In this document: positions 7,406 to 16,550 of the stretch, piece after piece
How the letters are laid out: each line of letters begins with the position of its first letter
How positions within the stretch are numbered: position 1 is the stretch's first letter
NCBI GenBank assembly: GCA_045132055.1
Contig: JBGURP010000027.1
Location: forward strand, 124,001 to 188,000
From: F23-D06 sp045132055
GTDB lineage: Bacteria; Bacteroidota; Bacteroidia; Bacteroidales; WCHB1-69
DNA length: 64,000 nucleotides
Direction: 5' to 3'
The notes under the pieces: generated by a model
Seen by the model: the letters and a program-made list of their open reading frames with translations, nothing else
Told to the model about the DNA's origin: nothing
Database searches by the model: none
Program-made: the position numbers and the translations under genes

Positions 7406-8221
7406 TTACTTGTCTTTAATACACCTAATTGAGAAGTAGGCTTTTTTGTTGCTCACACTTTTATTGGCCACCACGTCATTATAGCCAATATAGCGCCCAT
7501 AGGCATTGGGATTGGTGAGAGTTTTCTCTCCTGCCTTATAACCATAAGGTGTTGAGCTCCAGAAATTTGCTCCGCTTTTGAAATTATAAAAGCGAAGCTC
7601 GCCAGTGGCGGGATTTTCAAAACTATTTCCGACCGGAATGGCAGCAAAGCGAGAAAAATTATTCGTATCAACCAGCGAATCCTCAACAAAACCAGGCGTA
7701 TTAGGGATGGTTGAAATACGCCAGCAAGAATCGTGGGCAGCCAGTGATTTGGCCACTGATGTCTTTTTCTTGGTGGAGGAGCAGTTGGACACAAAATAGA
7801 CCAGATCATGCCACTCCTCATCCGTAGGCAAGTGGAAGCCTTGCGGGCAAAGTCCCTGCACACGGTCGGTTTTCACCACAGAATCGTTCAGACCACGTGC
7901 AGCAGCCCAATTGTACAAGACACCATATTTTTGAATACTGTCCACCTGTCCAAACGGGAATACATATCTAGCACACACCATTGTATCCAAAATATCGATT
8001 GGTGCCCCATTAGCATAATGAGTGCATCGCAAATTCTCACCGAGCCATACCTGATTCCCAATTTTCACCTGTGAATACAAGTTATAATCCGCATCCATGA
8101 CGGAATCCGGCAATAACTCAAACTTGCACGACCCGCACGTAACTTTGTTTTGTTCGCAGGAAGTCGTACATAACATACAGGAAACCAATATAATACCTAT
8201 AAACAAGGGCAGTTTTCTCAT
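7406..8221 (-). CDS. FISUMP-domain lipoprotein
   Basis: The 271-residue product has a lipoprotein signal peptide (MRKLPLFIGI, lipobox TTSC) and the Fibrobacter succinogenes major-paralogous-domain pattern: VKIGNQVWLGENLRC, GVLYNWAAA, LCPQGFHLPTDEEWHDL, FWSSTPYG and a C-terminal YFSIRCIKDK. FISUMP proteins resemble surface C-type-lectin-like or formylglycine-like folds; function unknown. I chose the ATG at 8221 because it starts the signal peptide and lies below a TATGTTTGC box at 8251-8259; the longer reading frame would start upstream of the promoter. It is divergent from mnmE. Confidence 0.85.
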   Translation of the reverse strand: MRKLPLFIGIILVSCMLCTTSCEQNKVTCGSCKFELLPDSVMDADYNLYSQVKIGNQVWLGENLRCTHYANGAPIDILDTMVCARYVFPFGQVDSIQKYGVLYNWAAARGLNDSVVKTDRVQGLCPQGFHLPTDEEWHDLVYFVSNCSSTKKKTSVAKSLAAHDSCWRISTIPNTPGFVEDSLVDTNNFSRFAAIPVGNSFENPATGELRFYNFKSGANFWSSTPYGYKAGEKTLTNPNAYGRYIGYNDVVANKSVSNKKAYFSIRCIKDK

Positions 8222-8250
8222 AATCAATAAATCATTTTGAAAAAGAACGT

Positions 8251-8259
8251 GCAAACATA
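8251..8259 (-). promoter_or_regulatory. -7 promoter box of the FISUMP lipoprotein
   Basis: TATGTTTGC on the minus strand, 30 bases before the start codon. It sets the start of translation at 8221 rather than further upstream. Confidence 0.6.
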
Positions 8260-8301
8260 CAACATTTTTCTCAAAAAAGACATTCTTCCCTTTCATTTTT
8301 G

Positions 8302-8310
8302 TATTTTTGC
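8302..8310 (+). promoter_or_regulatory. -7 promoter box of mnmE
   Basis: TATTTTTGC, 18 bases before the mnmE ATG. Together with 8251-8259 it forms a compact divergent promoter region. Confidence 0.7.
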
Positions 8311-8327
8311 CCGCAAATTATCTACTT

Positions 8328-9698
8328 ATGAAAGACACCATCTGCGCTATATCCACTCCGGCGGGCATCGGGGCCATCGCCATGCTACGGATTTCCGGCG
8401 AACAGGCATTTCCCATTGCAGCCAAAATATTCTCCCTGAAGAATTTCCAAAAGATTCCTCCCCAGAACGCCCGATTTGCCCAAATCATAGACGACGGGCA
8501 CGTCATTGACCAGGTGGTGGTAACCAAGTTCGCAGCACCGCGTTCCTACACAGGCGAGGACATGGTGGAGATTTCCTGCCACGGTTCCATTTACATCCAA
8601 CGGAAAATCATGGAGATGTTGGTGGAGCGAGGCTGCAGAATGGCTCAACCCGGCGAGTTCACGCAACGCGCCTTCCTCAACGGCAAGCTGGACCTCCCGC
8701 AGGCCGAGGCCGTGGCCGACCTGATCGACTCCCAATCGGAAAGCACGCACAAACTGGCCATCAGCCAGCTGAAAGGCACTTTTTCCAAGAAGCTCCATGT
8801 ATTGCGCGAGCAGTTAGTACAGCTGTCTTCATTGTTGGAGTTAGAATTGGATTTTAGCGAAGAAGAAGTGGAATTCGCCAACCGTGAGGAGCTGACCAAC
8901 CTGCTGACCGAATTGCGCGGCGAGGTAGAGCAGCTGATCCGTTCCTTCAAAATCGGCAACGTGCTCAAAACCGGCATTCCGGTCGCCATCGTCGGGCAGC
9001 CCAACGTAGGCAAATCCACGCTGTTGAACGCACTCCTGCAGCAGGACCGCGCCATCGTCTCCCCTATCCCGGGCACCACGCGCGACACGGTGGAGGACAC
9101 CTTCAACATTGACGGCACGCTGTTCCGCTTCATCGACACTGCCGGCATCCGCCAATCGAACGACACGCTCGAGAGCATCGGCATTGAGCGCACCTACCAA
9201 GCCATCAACCAGGCGGCTATCATCCTCTACATGGTAGATGTAACCCTGAGCAAACCAGAGAACATACGCGCTGAGATACAAGAATTGAGCGCACACCTTG
9301 ACCTGGCTGACAAGCAATTAGTGGTCATCGCCAACAAGATAGACGAGCTCGAAACTATGCCGGAGCATTTCCGCGACTGGCACGATTTGGACATCCTTTT
9401 CATCTCGGCCAAGCGGAAAGTAAATCTGGGTGAGGTGGAAGAGCGGCTGCGCCAATTCATCCAGCAGCACAAGGTACAAGATGCCACCCTGCTCACCAAC
9501 GAGCGGCACTATGCGGTGCTCTTGGACATCCAGGCTGCCATTGGCCGCATTGAGCAAGGCATCTCCGGCCAAATTCCAACCGATCTGTTGGCGGAGGACG
9601 TGCGCGTGGCGCTGTACGACATAGGATGTCTCACCGGCACCGTGACCACCGAAGAGCTGTTGGACAACATTTTCGGCAAATTCTGCATCGGAAAATAG
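8328..9698 (+). CDS. mnmE: tRNA uridine-5-carboxymethylaminomethyl modification GTPase MnmE
   Basis: With MnmG, MnmE modifies U34 of tRNAs reading two-codon boxes. The 456-residue protein shows the formyl-THF-binding N-terminal domain (MKDTICAISTPAG, RAFLNGKLDLPQAEAV at about 115-130), the G domain inserted in a helical domain (P-loop GQPNVGKS at 223-230, switch II DTAG at 270-273, NKID later) and the conserved C-terminal CIGK. I chose the ATG at 8328 because upstream in-frame codons fall in the promoter. It heads a probable unit with the ATP-grasp-like and GNAT genes (gaps of 12 and 10 bases). Confidence 0.96.
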   Translation: MKDTICAISTPAGIGAIAMLRISGEQAFPIAAKIFSLKNFQKIPPQNARFAQIIDDGHVIDQVVVTKFAAPRSYTGEDMVEISCHGSIYIQRKIMEMLVERGCRMAQPGEFTQRAFLNGKLDLPQAEAVADLIDSQSESTHKLAISQLKGTFSKKLHVLREQLVQLSSLLELELDFSEEEVEFANREELTNLLTELRGEVEQLIRSFKIGNVLKTGIPVAIVGQPNVGKSTLLNALLQQDRAIVSPIPGTTRDTVEDTFNIDGTLFRFIDTAGIRQSNDTLESIGIERTYQAINQAAIILYMVDVTLSKPENIRAEIQELSAHLDLADKQLVVIANKIDELETMPEHFRDWHDLDILFISAKRKVNLGEVEERLRQFIQQHKVQDATLLTNERHYAVLLDIQAAIGRIEQGISGQIPTDLLAEDVRVALYDIGCLTGTVTTEELLDNIFGKFCIGK

Positions 9699-9710
9699 AA
9701 GCTGGCGGAC

Positions 9711-10847
9711 ATGACCCTCTACATTTTCAATCCGGAGCACGATTACGCGTTGGCCAACAACGAGCCGCACTTTGTGCCGCCCGCTTCGGCGGTCAAGTTC
9801 GCGCACAACTGCGCGCCATTTCTCCGACACATCGTCTCCGAAGATGGGTTCATCTACCTGCCCTACGCCGATGCGGAACCGTTTCTGTCGCTCCAAGGCC
9901 AAAAGCTGGCCACTTTGCCCGAGCCTGTCAGCCGCATCCAACCCTGGGGTTGGAACCCGCTCGTCGCGCGACAATGCACGGACCTGTTGGGTGACAAATT
10001 CCAAGCAGACGGAGCAAAACTCTCGAACATACGAGCACTGGCGCACCGACGCAAGACCATCGAAGCCCATCATTTCCTACAGCAAGCGCTGCCCGACATG
10101 ACACTTCCTGAGGCCGCGCAGGAATTGTTTTCCACTGACGAAATGCAGCAATACGTAGCTGACCATCGCAATGTCATCTTCAAATCGCCCTATTCGGGCA
10201 ACGGGCGCGGGCACCTGTACGCGCACGGGGAGTGCTCCCCCACTCTGCTGCGGCAAGGGGGTGGCGTGATCCGCCGACAGGGCTCCATTCTGGCCGAGCC
10301 GCTGCACGAAGTGGTACAAGACTTCGCAATGGAGTTCAAATGTGACAAAGGGCAAGCAACCTTCAGCGGCTACTCGCTCTTCAGCACTCGCCATTACGGC
10401 TACGCCGGCAATCTCCTGATGAAAGACGAAAACATCGAAAGAACACTTACACAATGGGTATCTCTTAATGATTTGCATCTTTTGCAGGACGCACTAACAC
10501 AATATATTGGACAACACATCGCGCCTCAATACGATGGGTATCTTGGCGTGGACATGTTCATCTACCAACAGGATAATGAATACAAACTGAATCCAATGGT
10601 AGAGATGAACCTGCGCATGACCATGGGCATGGCGGCGCACATCCTCTACGAGCGGTATGTACACCCCGACTCGCAAGGAACCATGCAATTGGAATTCTCG
10701 CCAATAGCCGGGAAACTCCAAGAATATGCAAGCCACCAACCGCCTTTGAAGTTCAAGAAGGGCCGTTGGCACAGCGGTTTTCTATCTTTATCTCCCATCG
10801 AAAAAGAGACTCAATACGCTATCACCGTAAATATAAATCCTTTATAA
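9711..10847 (+). CDS. ATP-grasp-like conserved protein of unknown function
   Basis: I recognise this as a protein conserved in Bacteroidota, but not its function. The 378 residues start with IFNPEHDYALANN (5-17), the most striking motif. A central NVIFKSPYSGNGRG (about 154-167) resembles the ATP-binding loop of ATP-grasp ligases, and a late NPMVEMNLRMTMG fits the ATP-grasp metal-binding Glu/Asn/Arg pattern. It has no signal peptide or membrane segment, so it is cytosolic. If a ligase, it would join a carboxylate to an amine or thiol. It lies 12 bases after mnmE and 10 before a GNAT gene, so it may act with the acetyltransferase (inference). Confidence 0.75.
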   Translation: MTLYIFNPEHDYALANNEPHFVPPASAVKFAHNCAPFLRHIVSEDGFIYLPYADAEPFLSLQGQKLATLPEPVSRIQPWGWNPLVARQCTDLLGDKFQADGAKLSNIRALAHRRKTIEAHHFLQQALPDMTLPEAAQELFSTDEMQQYVADHRNVIFKSPYSGNGRGHLYAHGECSPTLLRQGGGVIRRQGSILAEPLHEVVQDFAMEFKCDKGQATFSGYSLFSTRHYGYAGNLLMKDENIERTLTQWVSLNDLHLLQDALTQYIGQHIAPQYDGYLGVDMFIYQQDNEYKLNPMVEMNLRMTMGMAAHILYERYVHPDSQGTMQLEFSPIAGKLQEYASHQPPLKFKKGRWHSGFLSLSPIEKETQYAITVNINPL

Positions 10848-10857
10848 AAAATCAAAT

Positions 10858-11283
10858 ATGGAAAATCTTATCATTCGCCTCATGACGGCAGAAGACTACC
10901 AGCAAGTGTATCACCTGTGGACTATCACCGAAGGCATGGCTTTGCGCAGCTATGACGACTCCGAGGAGGGTATCACCAAGTTCCTGCGCAAAAATCCAAC
11001 TTCCAATTTCGTGGCCGTGTTGGACGGCGAAATCGTGGGTGTGCTGCTGTGCGGCATCGACGGCCGGCGGGCATACATCTACCACACGGTCGTGCGCACC
11101 GACCTGCGCAACCAGGGCATTGGCAAGAAGCTGCTGGCAGAAGCCTACAAAGCCATCGAAGCCGAAGGCATCAAGAAGAACGGGCTGCTGGTGCTGAACA
11201 CCAATGAACTCGGGCAAGCATTCTGGGCCTCGCAGGGCTGGGACAAGCGCACCGACGTTACCTATTACAGCAAGAACAACTAA
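10858..11283 (+). CDS. GNAT family N-acetyltransferase
   Basis: The 141-residue protein is a single GNAT domain. The acetyl-CoA loop VRTDLRNQGIGKKLL (about 79-93) has the R/Q-x-x-G-x-G/A pattern; VAVLDGEIVGVLLCG forms the central strands, and QAFWASQGW is the usual C-terminal motif. The substrate cannot be read from sequence. Its small size and position after the ATP-grasp-like gene suggest shared transcription from the mnmE promoter. Confidence 0.88.
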   Translation: MENLIIRLMTAEDYQQVYHLWTITEGMALRSYDDSEEGITKFLRKNPTSNFVAVLDGEIVGVLLCGIDGRRAYIYHTVVRTDLRNQGIGKKLLAEAYKAIEAEGIKKNGLLVLNTNELGQAFWASQGWDKRTDVTYYSKNN

Positions 11284-11313
11284 CCGAACACGAACGCCAA
11301 CCAACTATTTTTG

Positions 11314-11322
11314 TATTTTTGC
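11314..11322 (+). promoter_or_regulatory. -7 promoter box of the Ig-like lipoprotein
   Basis: TATTTTTGC, 21 bases before the proposed TTG start. Upstream in-frame codons would translate the promoter itself, which argues for the later start. Confidence 0.65.
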
Positions 11323-11343
11323 GGCTGCAAAATTCCGAACAGA

Positions 11344-13008
11344 TTGAGACGGATATCCCTATACATATTATTAATGTTGCTGCTGGGAGCCTGCGCCAAG
11401 ATCGTCACCCCAACTGGTGGCGAGAAGGATGTGAACCCTCCAAAATTGGCCAGCGAGTCTCCGGCCAGCGGGAGCGTGCGCATGCGCAATCCTGTGGTCA
11501 AAATCACGTTCGACGAATACTTCACCTTGAACAATCCGACGGAGAACATCCTCATCTCCCCGCCCATGGAGCAGCAACCCAACTACACCATCCAGGGAAA
11601 GACTTTGGTCATCAAATTCAAGGACACCCTGAAAGCAAACACCACCTACAACATGGTGTTTTCCAACTGCATACAGGATTACCACGAGAACAACAAACTC
11701 GGCTATTACCACTACAGCTTTTCCACTGGCGACGAGATAGACACCTTTGCGCTGGCGGGCACCGTGACCGACGCTCAAACCCTGAAGCCCTGCGACAACA
11801 TGTTCGTGTTCCTTTACGATCAGGATATCGACTCGCTGCCCATGACGGTCATGCCCTCCTACCTGACCAAGACGCTCAGCGACGGTTCTTTCCATTTTCA
11901 AAACATCCGCATCGGTGATTACAAGATCTTCGCCCTGAAGGACTTGAACGGAAACCTACTCTATGACCTGCCCAACGAGACTGTCGCCTTCGCCGACCAC
12001 CCCTGCACTGCATTCTACGAGGCTCCGAAGGACACTTCCGCACAAGCCACGCCACAACCGGACACCATGCCCAAGGTCAGGTTATCCGCCTTCGTCATGG
12101 AAGATACGGTCCCTGTGCTCATGCGCTACGAGAACACGGCAGCGGGAATTTATCTTTTTCCCTACAAAACACCTGTTGAAAGGTTCTCCACCGATGCCCT
12201 TGGCCAGGATGTGCCGCACTTTGAGAGCACCAGCCTCCGAGGAGACACTATTATCTGGCACTTGAAAGAGCCCCTCACCGACACGCTCTCCTATCTGTTC
12301 ACCGCCGACGGACAGACCGACACCGTACAGATTACACCCTATAAATCCAAAAAGGCACAGCCCAGGGGCAACAAAAACGTACCCATAGAGAGACTTTCCG
12401 TAGGACTACTCAACCAAGGTCACCGGTTCAAACCCCTCACGCTGGTGTTCGGTTACCCCGTCAAGCCCAGCGACTCCATCACCGTGACGGTCTGCACGCA
12501 CCAGAAAAGTGGCAACGACACAGCCTTTTACAAGATTTCCGTACCGGACACCTTTGTCACGCAACTGCCTTTACCCATTGTCTTTGAAGACAAGAAGAAT
12601 TACACGGTCACCATTCCCGATTCCGCGTTTTTCGGCTATAACGGCCTCTGCAACGACTCCATCAAAGCCTCATTTGTCACCCAGTCTGAGAAAGATTACG
12701 GATCGCTGACCATGGAGTACGTAGTGCCCGGGACTGGATTCCAATACATCACGCAGTTATGGAGCAACAACCATCTGATACAGGAAGACGTGCTCACTGC
12801 CACCCAAAAGATTACGTACTTGTACTTGAATCCAGGCACATACGTTATCAAGGTTATTGAGGATCGCAACCTGAACGGTCGATGGGATGCAGGCAATTAC
12901 CACCGCAAGCAACAGCCTGAAAACATCTATCAATATTCAAAATCCATCAACATCAGAGCCTATTGGGATAATGAGGAAACCTTTGAGATTCCGCTTCCTC
13001 GGCCGTAA
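11344..13008 (+). CDS. Ig-like-domain (Big_5-type) outer-surface lipoprotein, TTG start
   Basis: From a TTG at 11344 the protein reads MRRISLYILLMLLLGAC, a compact lipoprotein signal peptide with its Cys at residue 17. The N-terminal part (PPKLASESPASGSVRMRNP, ITFDEYFTL, NILISPPM) matches the bacterial Ig-like Big_5 domain seen in Bacteroidota surface lipoproteins. Later parts contain a DGSFHFQNIRIGDYKIFALKDLN stretch typical of carboxypeptidase-regulatory-like beta sandwiches, and DRNLNGRWDAGNY near the end. No ATG stands before the signal peptide; the only early ATG (11374) would leave a signal that is too short. Function unknown; 17 bases between the likely transcription start and TTG. It is followed by mfd with its own promoter. 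Confidence 0.78.
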   Translation: MRRISLYILLMLLLGACAKIVTPTGGEKDVNPPKLASESPASGSVRMRNPVVKITFDEYFTLNNPTENILISPPMEQQPNYTIQGKTLVIKFKDTLKANTTYNMVFSNCIQDYHENNKLGYYHYSFSTGDEIDTFALAGTVTDAQTLKPCDNMFVFLYDQDIDSLPMTVMPSYLTKTLSDGSFHFQNIRIGDYKIFALKDLNGNLLYDLPNETVAFADHPCTAFYEAPKDTSAQATPQPDTMPKVRLSAFVMEDTVPVLMRYENTAAGIYLFPYKTPVERFSTDALGQDVPHFESTSLRGDTIIWHLKEPLTDTLSYLFTADGQTDTVQITPYKSKKAQPRGNKNVPIERLSVGLLNQGHRFKPLTLVFGYPVKPSDSITVTVCTHQKSGNDTAFYKISVPDTFVTQLPLPIVFEDKKNYTVTIPDSAFFGYNGLCNDSIKASFVTQSEKDYGSLTMEYVVPGTGFQYITQLWSNNHLIQEDVLTATQKITYLYLNPGTYVIKVIEDRNLNGRWDAGNYHRKQQPENIYQYSKSINIRAYWDNEETFEIPLPRP

Positions 13009-13062
13009 TCCATTCTTCTTTTAAAACTGGATATTTCCATCCCCACTTTCCTTCAAATTTTG

Positions 13063-13071
13063 TACTTTTGC
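13063..13071 (+). promoter_or_regulatory. -7 promoter box of mfd
   Basis: TACTTTTGC, ending seven bases before the mfd ATG. The expected transcript leader is very short. Confidence 0.65.
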
Positions 13072-13077
13072 CGCCCT

Positions 13078-16000
13078 ATGACGATAGAAGAACTTCAATC
13101 GCAGTTTTGCCCTGCGGAAGTTGCCCGAATTCGGCAAATGCTGCAGTCGGCATCTCTTGAACAGGCCATATCCTTGAATGGTCTGACGGGCTCCTCATAC
13201 TCTCTTTTGGCCTCCAAACTCGCGCAAGATGCTGCAGCAACACAGCTGTTTGTGCTCAACTCACGCGAAAAGGCAGCCTATTTCTACAACGATCTGGAAA
13301 AGTTGCTCAATGACCGCAACGAACCCCTGCCCAACAAAAAGGTGCATTACCTGCCCTCCTCCTTCAAGCGCGCCCACACCGCCGACGAAATCGACAATTC
13401 CAATGTCAAGCTGCGCTCCGAAATCGTCAACAAAATTGCCAACCACCCCGAAGGCAACTTCCTGATTGTGACCTATCCGGAGGCACTGGCCGAGAAGGTG
13501 GTGACGCAGAAGTTCCTCAACAACAACTCTTTCACCATCAGGCAAGGCAGCGAAATACCTACCGATATTTTTCTGCAATTTCTCTATGAATTTGAATACC
13601 TGCAAGAAGACTTTGTCTTTGAGCCCGGACAGTTCGCGTGGCGCGGCAGCATCTTCGACATCTTCTCTTACTCCGAAGAATACCCTTACCGTATAGAATT
13701 GGACGGCGACACCATCGAATCCATACGCTTTTTCAATCCAGAGACACAACTCTCCATCCGTGAGGAGCAGGAAATCCGCATCATGCCCAAGATCGTGACG
13801 GTCAACAAAGAAGAAGAGCGTGTGCCGCTGTTAGAATTCCTGCCCGCCGACACCATCTTGTGGTTGGAAAATCCCTCCGACATCGGCACCCAGATTGGCC
13901 AAGTGCACAAAACCGTGGCCGACGAGTTTGAGGCCAATGCTGACAATGAAAAAATCCGTGTAGATGACCTTTTCATCCGCAAGCGCGACTTCGACAGCGC
14001 CGCAAGCGGACATGTGCGCCTGTTAGTCAACAGCAAAGGCGAGCACGACGGCCCGGCCATCAACTTCAACATGAAGCCGCAAAACAACTTCGGTCGCAGT
14101 TTCGACTACCTGTTTCTGGAGTGGATCGACAACATGGAGAAGGGTATCCAAAGCGTATTCTTGGCAGAGAACCAGTCGCAGCTCGACCGCCTCTACAAGA
14201 TCATGCTGGATCTGCTGGACAAGTACAACAAGCACAACGCCACCAACTACAAGATAGAGCCGCTCTACCATCCCATCCGATACATCTTGCACGAAGGTTT
14301 CCGCGATGAGGAACGGAAACTGGCCGTCTATACCGACCACCAGTTTTTGGAGAAACACGAACGCGTGGTCATCCGCGACCGCTACAAGAAGAGCGAAGCC
14401 TTCACGCTGCGCGAGATATATGACTTGCAGCCAGGCGATTATGTGGTGCACATCGACTTCGGCATCGGCATTTACCAAGGATTGGAGAAGACCGAAATGA
14501 ACGGTAAAGAGCAGGAGGTCATCAAGCTCACCTACAAAGGTGGCGACATCCTGTACGTGAGCGTGCATTCGCTGCACAAGATTTCCAAATATGTGGGCAA
14601 AGACGGCACCGCCCCCACCCTGCACCGCATCGGGTCGGGTACTTGGGACAAGCTCAAGGAGCGCACCAAAAAGCGCATCAAGGAGCTGGCCATCGACCTT
14701 ATCAAACTGTATGCCCAGCGCAAGGCGCGCAAGGGATTTGCCTACTCCGCCGACAACTACATGCAGACCGAATTGGAGGCCTCCTTCATCTACGAGGACA
14801 CGCCCGACCAAATCAAGACCTTAGCCGAAGTAAAGGCCGACATGGAGAGCAATCATCCCATGGACCGCCTCATCTGCGGCGACGTGGGCTTCGGCAAGAC
14901 GGAAATCGCAATCCGCGCGGCGTTCAAGGCCGTGTGCGACAGCAAGCAGGTGGCCGTGCTCGTGCCCACCACCGTGCTCGCACTGCAACACTATACCACC
15001 TTCTCGGACCGTCTGTGCAACATGCCCTGTAAGGTGGAATACATCAACCGGTTCAAGACAAACAAACAGATCAAAGACACGCTACAACGGCTGAAAGAGG
15101 GCCAAGTGGATATCCTCATCGGCACGCACCGGTTATTGAGCAAAGATGTGGTATTCAAAGACTTGGGACTGCTCATCATCGATGAAGAGCAGAAGTTCGG
15201 CGTGGCGGCCAAGGAGAAGCTGCGCGAGCTGCGCGTGAGCGTGGATACGCTGACCATGTCAGCCACCCCAATCCCCCGCACCCTGCAATTCTCGCTGATG
15301 GGCGCACGCGATATTTCGGTCATCACCACGCCCCCACCCAACCGCCAGCCCATCCAGACTGAAGTGCACGTATTTGACGAAGAGCTGTTGCGCGAAGCCA
15401 TCCAACACGAATTGGACCGCCACGGCCAAGTGTTTGTGGTACACAACAAGATACAGAACATCAAAGAGTTGGCCGGACTTATCCAGCGACTAGTCCCGTC
15501 CGCCCGCGTAGCCATCGGCCACGGCCAGATGGAGGGCGAGCAGTTGGAAAAAATCATGACCGACTTCATCAACCATCAGTACGACGTGCTCGTATCCACC
15601 ACCATCGTAGAATCGGGGCTGGATATCGTGAACGCCAACACGATGATCATCAACGACGCGCAGAACTTCGCGCTGAACGTGTTGCACCAGCTGCGCGGGC
15701 GCGTGGGACGCAACAACCAAAAGGCCTACTGTTATTTGTTCACCAAGCCCTACGAGGTCATCAACGAGCAGGCCCGCAAGCGACTGCAGGCCATCGAGGA
15801 CTTCTCCGACATCGGCAGCGGCATCCAGATCGCCCTCCGCGACCTTGACATCCGTGGCGCCGGCAACATCCTCGGCGCCGACCAGAGCGGCTTCATCAAC
15901 GACATCGGCTATGAGATGTACCAGAAGATCCTCTCGGAAGCCATCATGGAGATGAAGGAAGAGGGGGACGGCGGCAGCCAACTGGAAATGGCCGACAACA

Positions 16001-16476
16001 CCGGACTCCTCGCCCGCGAATGCATCATCGAGACCGACATCGAAGCACTCTTCCCCTCCGACTACGTGAGCAACGTGAGCGAGCGCATGAGTTTGTACAA
16101 AGAGCTGGAAAGCATCAAGGAGCCTGAGAAGTTGGAGATTTTCCGAAAGAAGCTCGAAGACATCTTCGGTCCCCTGCCCCAGCCCACACAGGAGCTGCTG
16201 CAGACTATCCCGCTAAAACTTATCGCCGGCAGATTGCACTTCGAGAAAATCATCCTCAGAAACAACACGCTGACTGGCTATTTCATCGGCAACTCCGCCT
16301 CCAAATACTACCAATCCGAAGAATTCGGCAAGGTGCTGGGGTTCCTACAGGCCAACCACCCGCTCATCCAACTGAAAGAGGTGAAGGGCAAGTTGCTGTT
16401 CATCATCCACAAGATCCCCACCATCAGGGCGGCCATGCATTGGATGGAGAAGATGGAGAATTACATTAAAGATTAG
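13078..16476 (+). CDS. mfd: Transcription-repair coupling factor Mfd
   Basis: Mfd releases RNA polymerase stalled at DNA lesions and recruits UvrA. The 1132-residue protein has the UvrB-homology N-terminus, an RNA-polymerase-interacting CarD-like domain (LQPGDYVVHIDFGIGIYQGL), and a superfamily-2 translocase: Walker A DVGFGKTEIAIRAAF, Walker B DEEQKFG, MSATPIPRT, and the second RecA lobe ending QLRGRVGR. The C-terminal TRCF domain is present. Start chosen at the ATG after the promoter box; the in-frame TTG upstream lies before the promoter box. The TAG stop lies in a TTAGAGAT repeat. Confidence 0.96.
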   Translation: MTIEELQSQFCPAEVARIRQMLQSASLEQAISLNGLTGSSYSLLASKLAQDAAATQLFVLNSREKAAYFYNDLEKLLNDRNEPLPNKKVHYLPSSFKRAHTADEIDNSNVKLRSEIVNKIANHPEGNFLIVTYPEALAEKVVTQKFLNNNSFTIRQGSEIPTDIFLQFLYEFEYLQEDFVFEPGQFAWRGSIFDIFSYSEEYPYRIELDGDTIESIRFFNPETQLSIREEQEIRIMPKIVTVNKEEERVPLLEFLPADTILWLENPSDIGTQIGQVHKTVADEFEANADNEKIRVDDLFIRKRDFDSAASGHVRLLVNSKGEHDGPAINFNMKPQNNFGRSFDYLFLEWIDNMEKGIQSVFLAENQSQLDRLYKIMLDLLDKYNKHNATNYKIEPLYHPIRYILHEGFRDEERKLAVYTDHQFLEKHERVVIRDRYKKSEAFTLREIYDLQPGDYVVHIDFGIGIYQGLEKTEMNGKEQEVIKLTYKGGDILYVSVHSLHKISKYVGKDGTAPTLHRIGSGTWDKLKERTKKRIKELAIDLIKLYAQRKARKGFAYSADNYMQTELEASFIYEDTPDQIKTLAEVKADMESNHPMDRLICGDVGFGKTEIAIRAAFKAVCDSKQVAVLVPTTVLALQHYTTFSDRLCNMPCKVEYINRFKTNKQIKDTLQRLKEGQVDILIGTHRLLSKDVVFKDLGLLIIDEEQKFGVAAKEKLRELRVSVDTLTMSATPIPRTLQFSLMGARDISVITTPPPNRQPIQTEVHVFDEELLREAIQHELDRHGQVFVVHNKIQNIKELAGLIQRLVPSARVAIGHGQMEGEQLEKIMTDFINHQYDVLVSTTIVESGLDIVNANTMIINDAQNFALNVLHQLRGRVGRNNQKAYCYLFTKPYEVINEQARKRLQAIEDFSDIGSGIQIALRDLDIRGAGNILGADQSGFINDIGYEMYQKILSEAIMEMKEEGDGGSQLEMADNTGLLARECIIETDIEALFPSDYVSNVSERMSLYKELESIKEPEKLEIFRKKLEDIFGPLPQPTQELLQTIPLKLIAGRLHFEKIILRNNTLTGYFIGNSASKYYQSEEFGKVLGFLQANHPLIQLKEVKGKLLFIIHKIPTIRAAMHWMEKMENYIKD

Positions 16477-16515
16477 AGATTAGAGATTAGAGATGATAGA
16501 TTAGAGATTAGAGTA
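16471..16515. repeat. Tandem TTAGAGAT-type repeat after mfd
   Basis: Seven-base units GATTAGA/TTAGAGA recur five or six times with one interruption (GATGATAG). The mfd stop codon is supplied by the first unit. Same family as at 4432, 30336, 40462, 44339 and 52221. Confidence 0.75.
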
Positions 16516-16537
16516 GAGACGCGGCATGCCGCGTCTC
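16516..16537. repeat. Perfect 22-bp palindrome, copy 1 of a three-copy family
   Basis: GAGACGCGGCA followed by its exact reverse complement. Sits 13 bases before the THUMP-like methyltransferase start. Other copies at 17755 and 25923 share GAGACG...CRTCTC arms with different centres. Confidence 0.85.
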
Positions 16538-16550
16538 ATATACAGAAAAA

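Noticed and set aside
13060..13077. Extended N-terminus of Mfd from an in-frame TTG
   Set aside because: The added codons translate the promoter sequence TACTTTTGC, so they lie upstream of the expected transcript start.
16471..16515. CRISPR array made of TTAGAGAT units
   Set aside because: Units are seven to eight bases without spacers and no cas genes are near.
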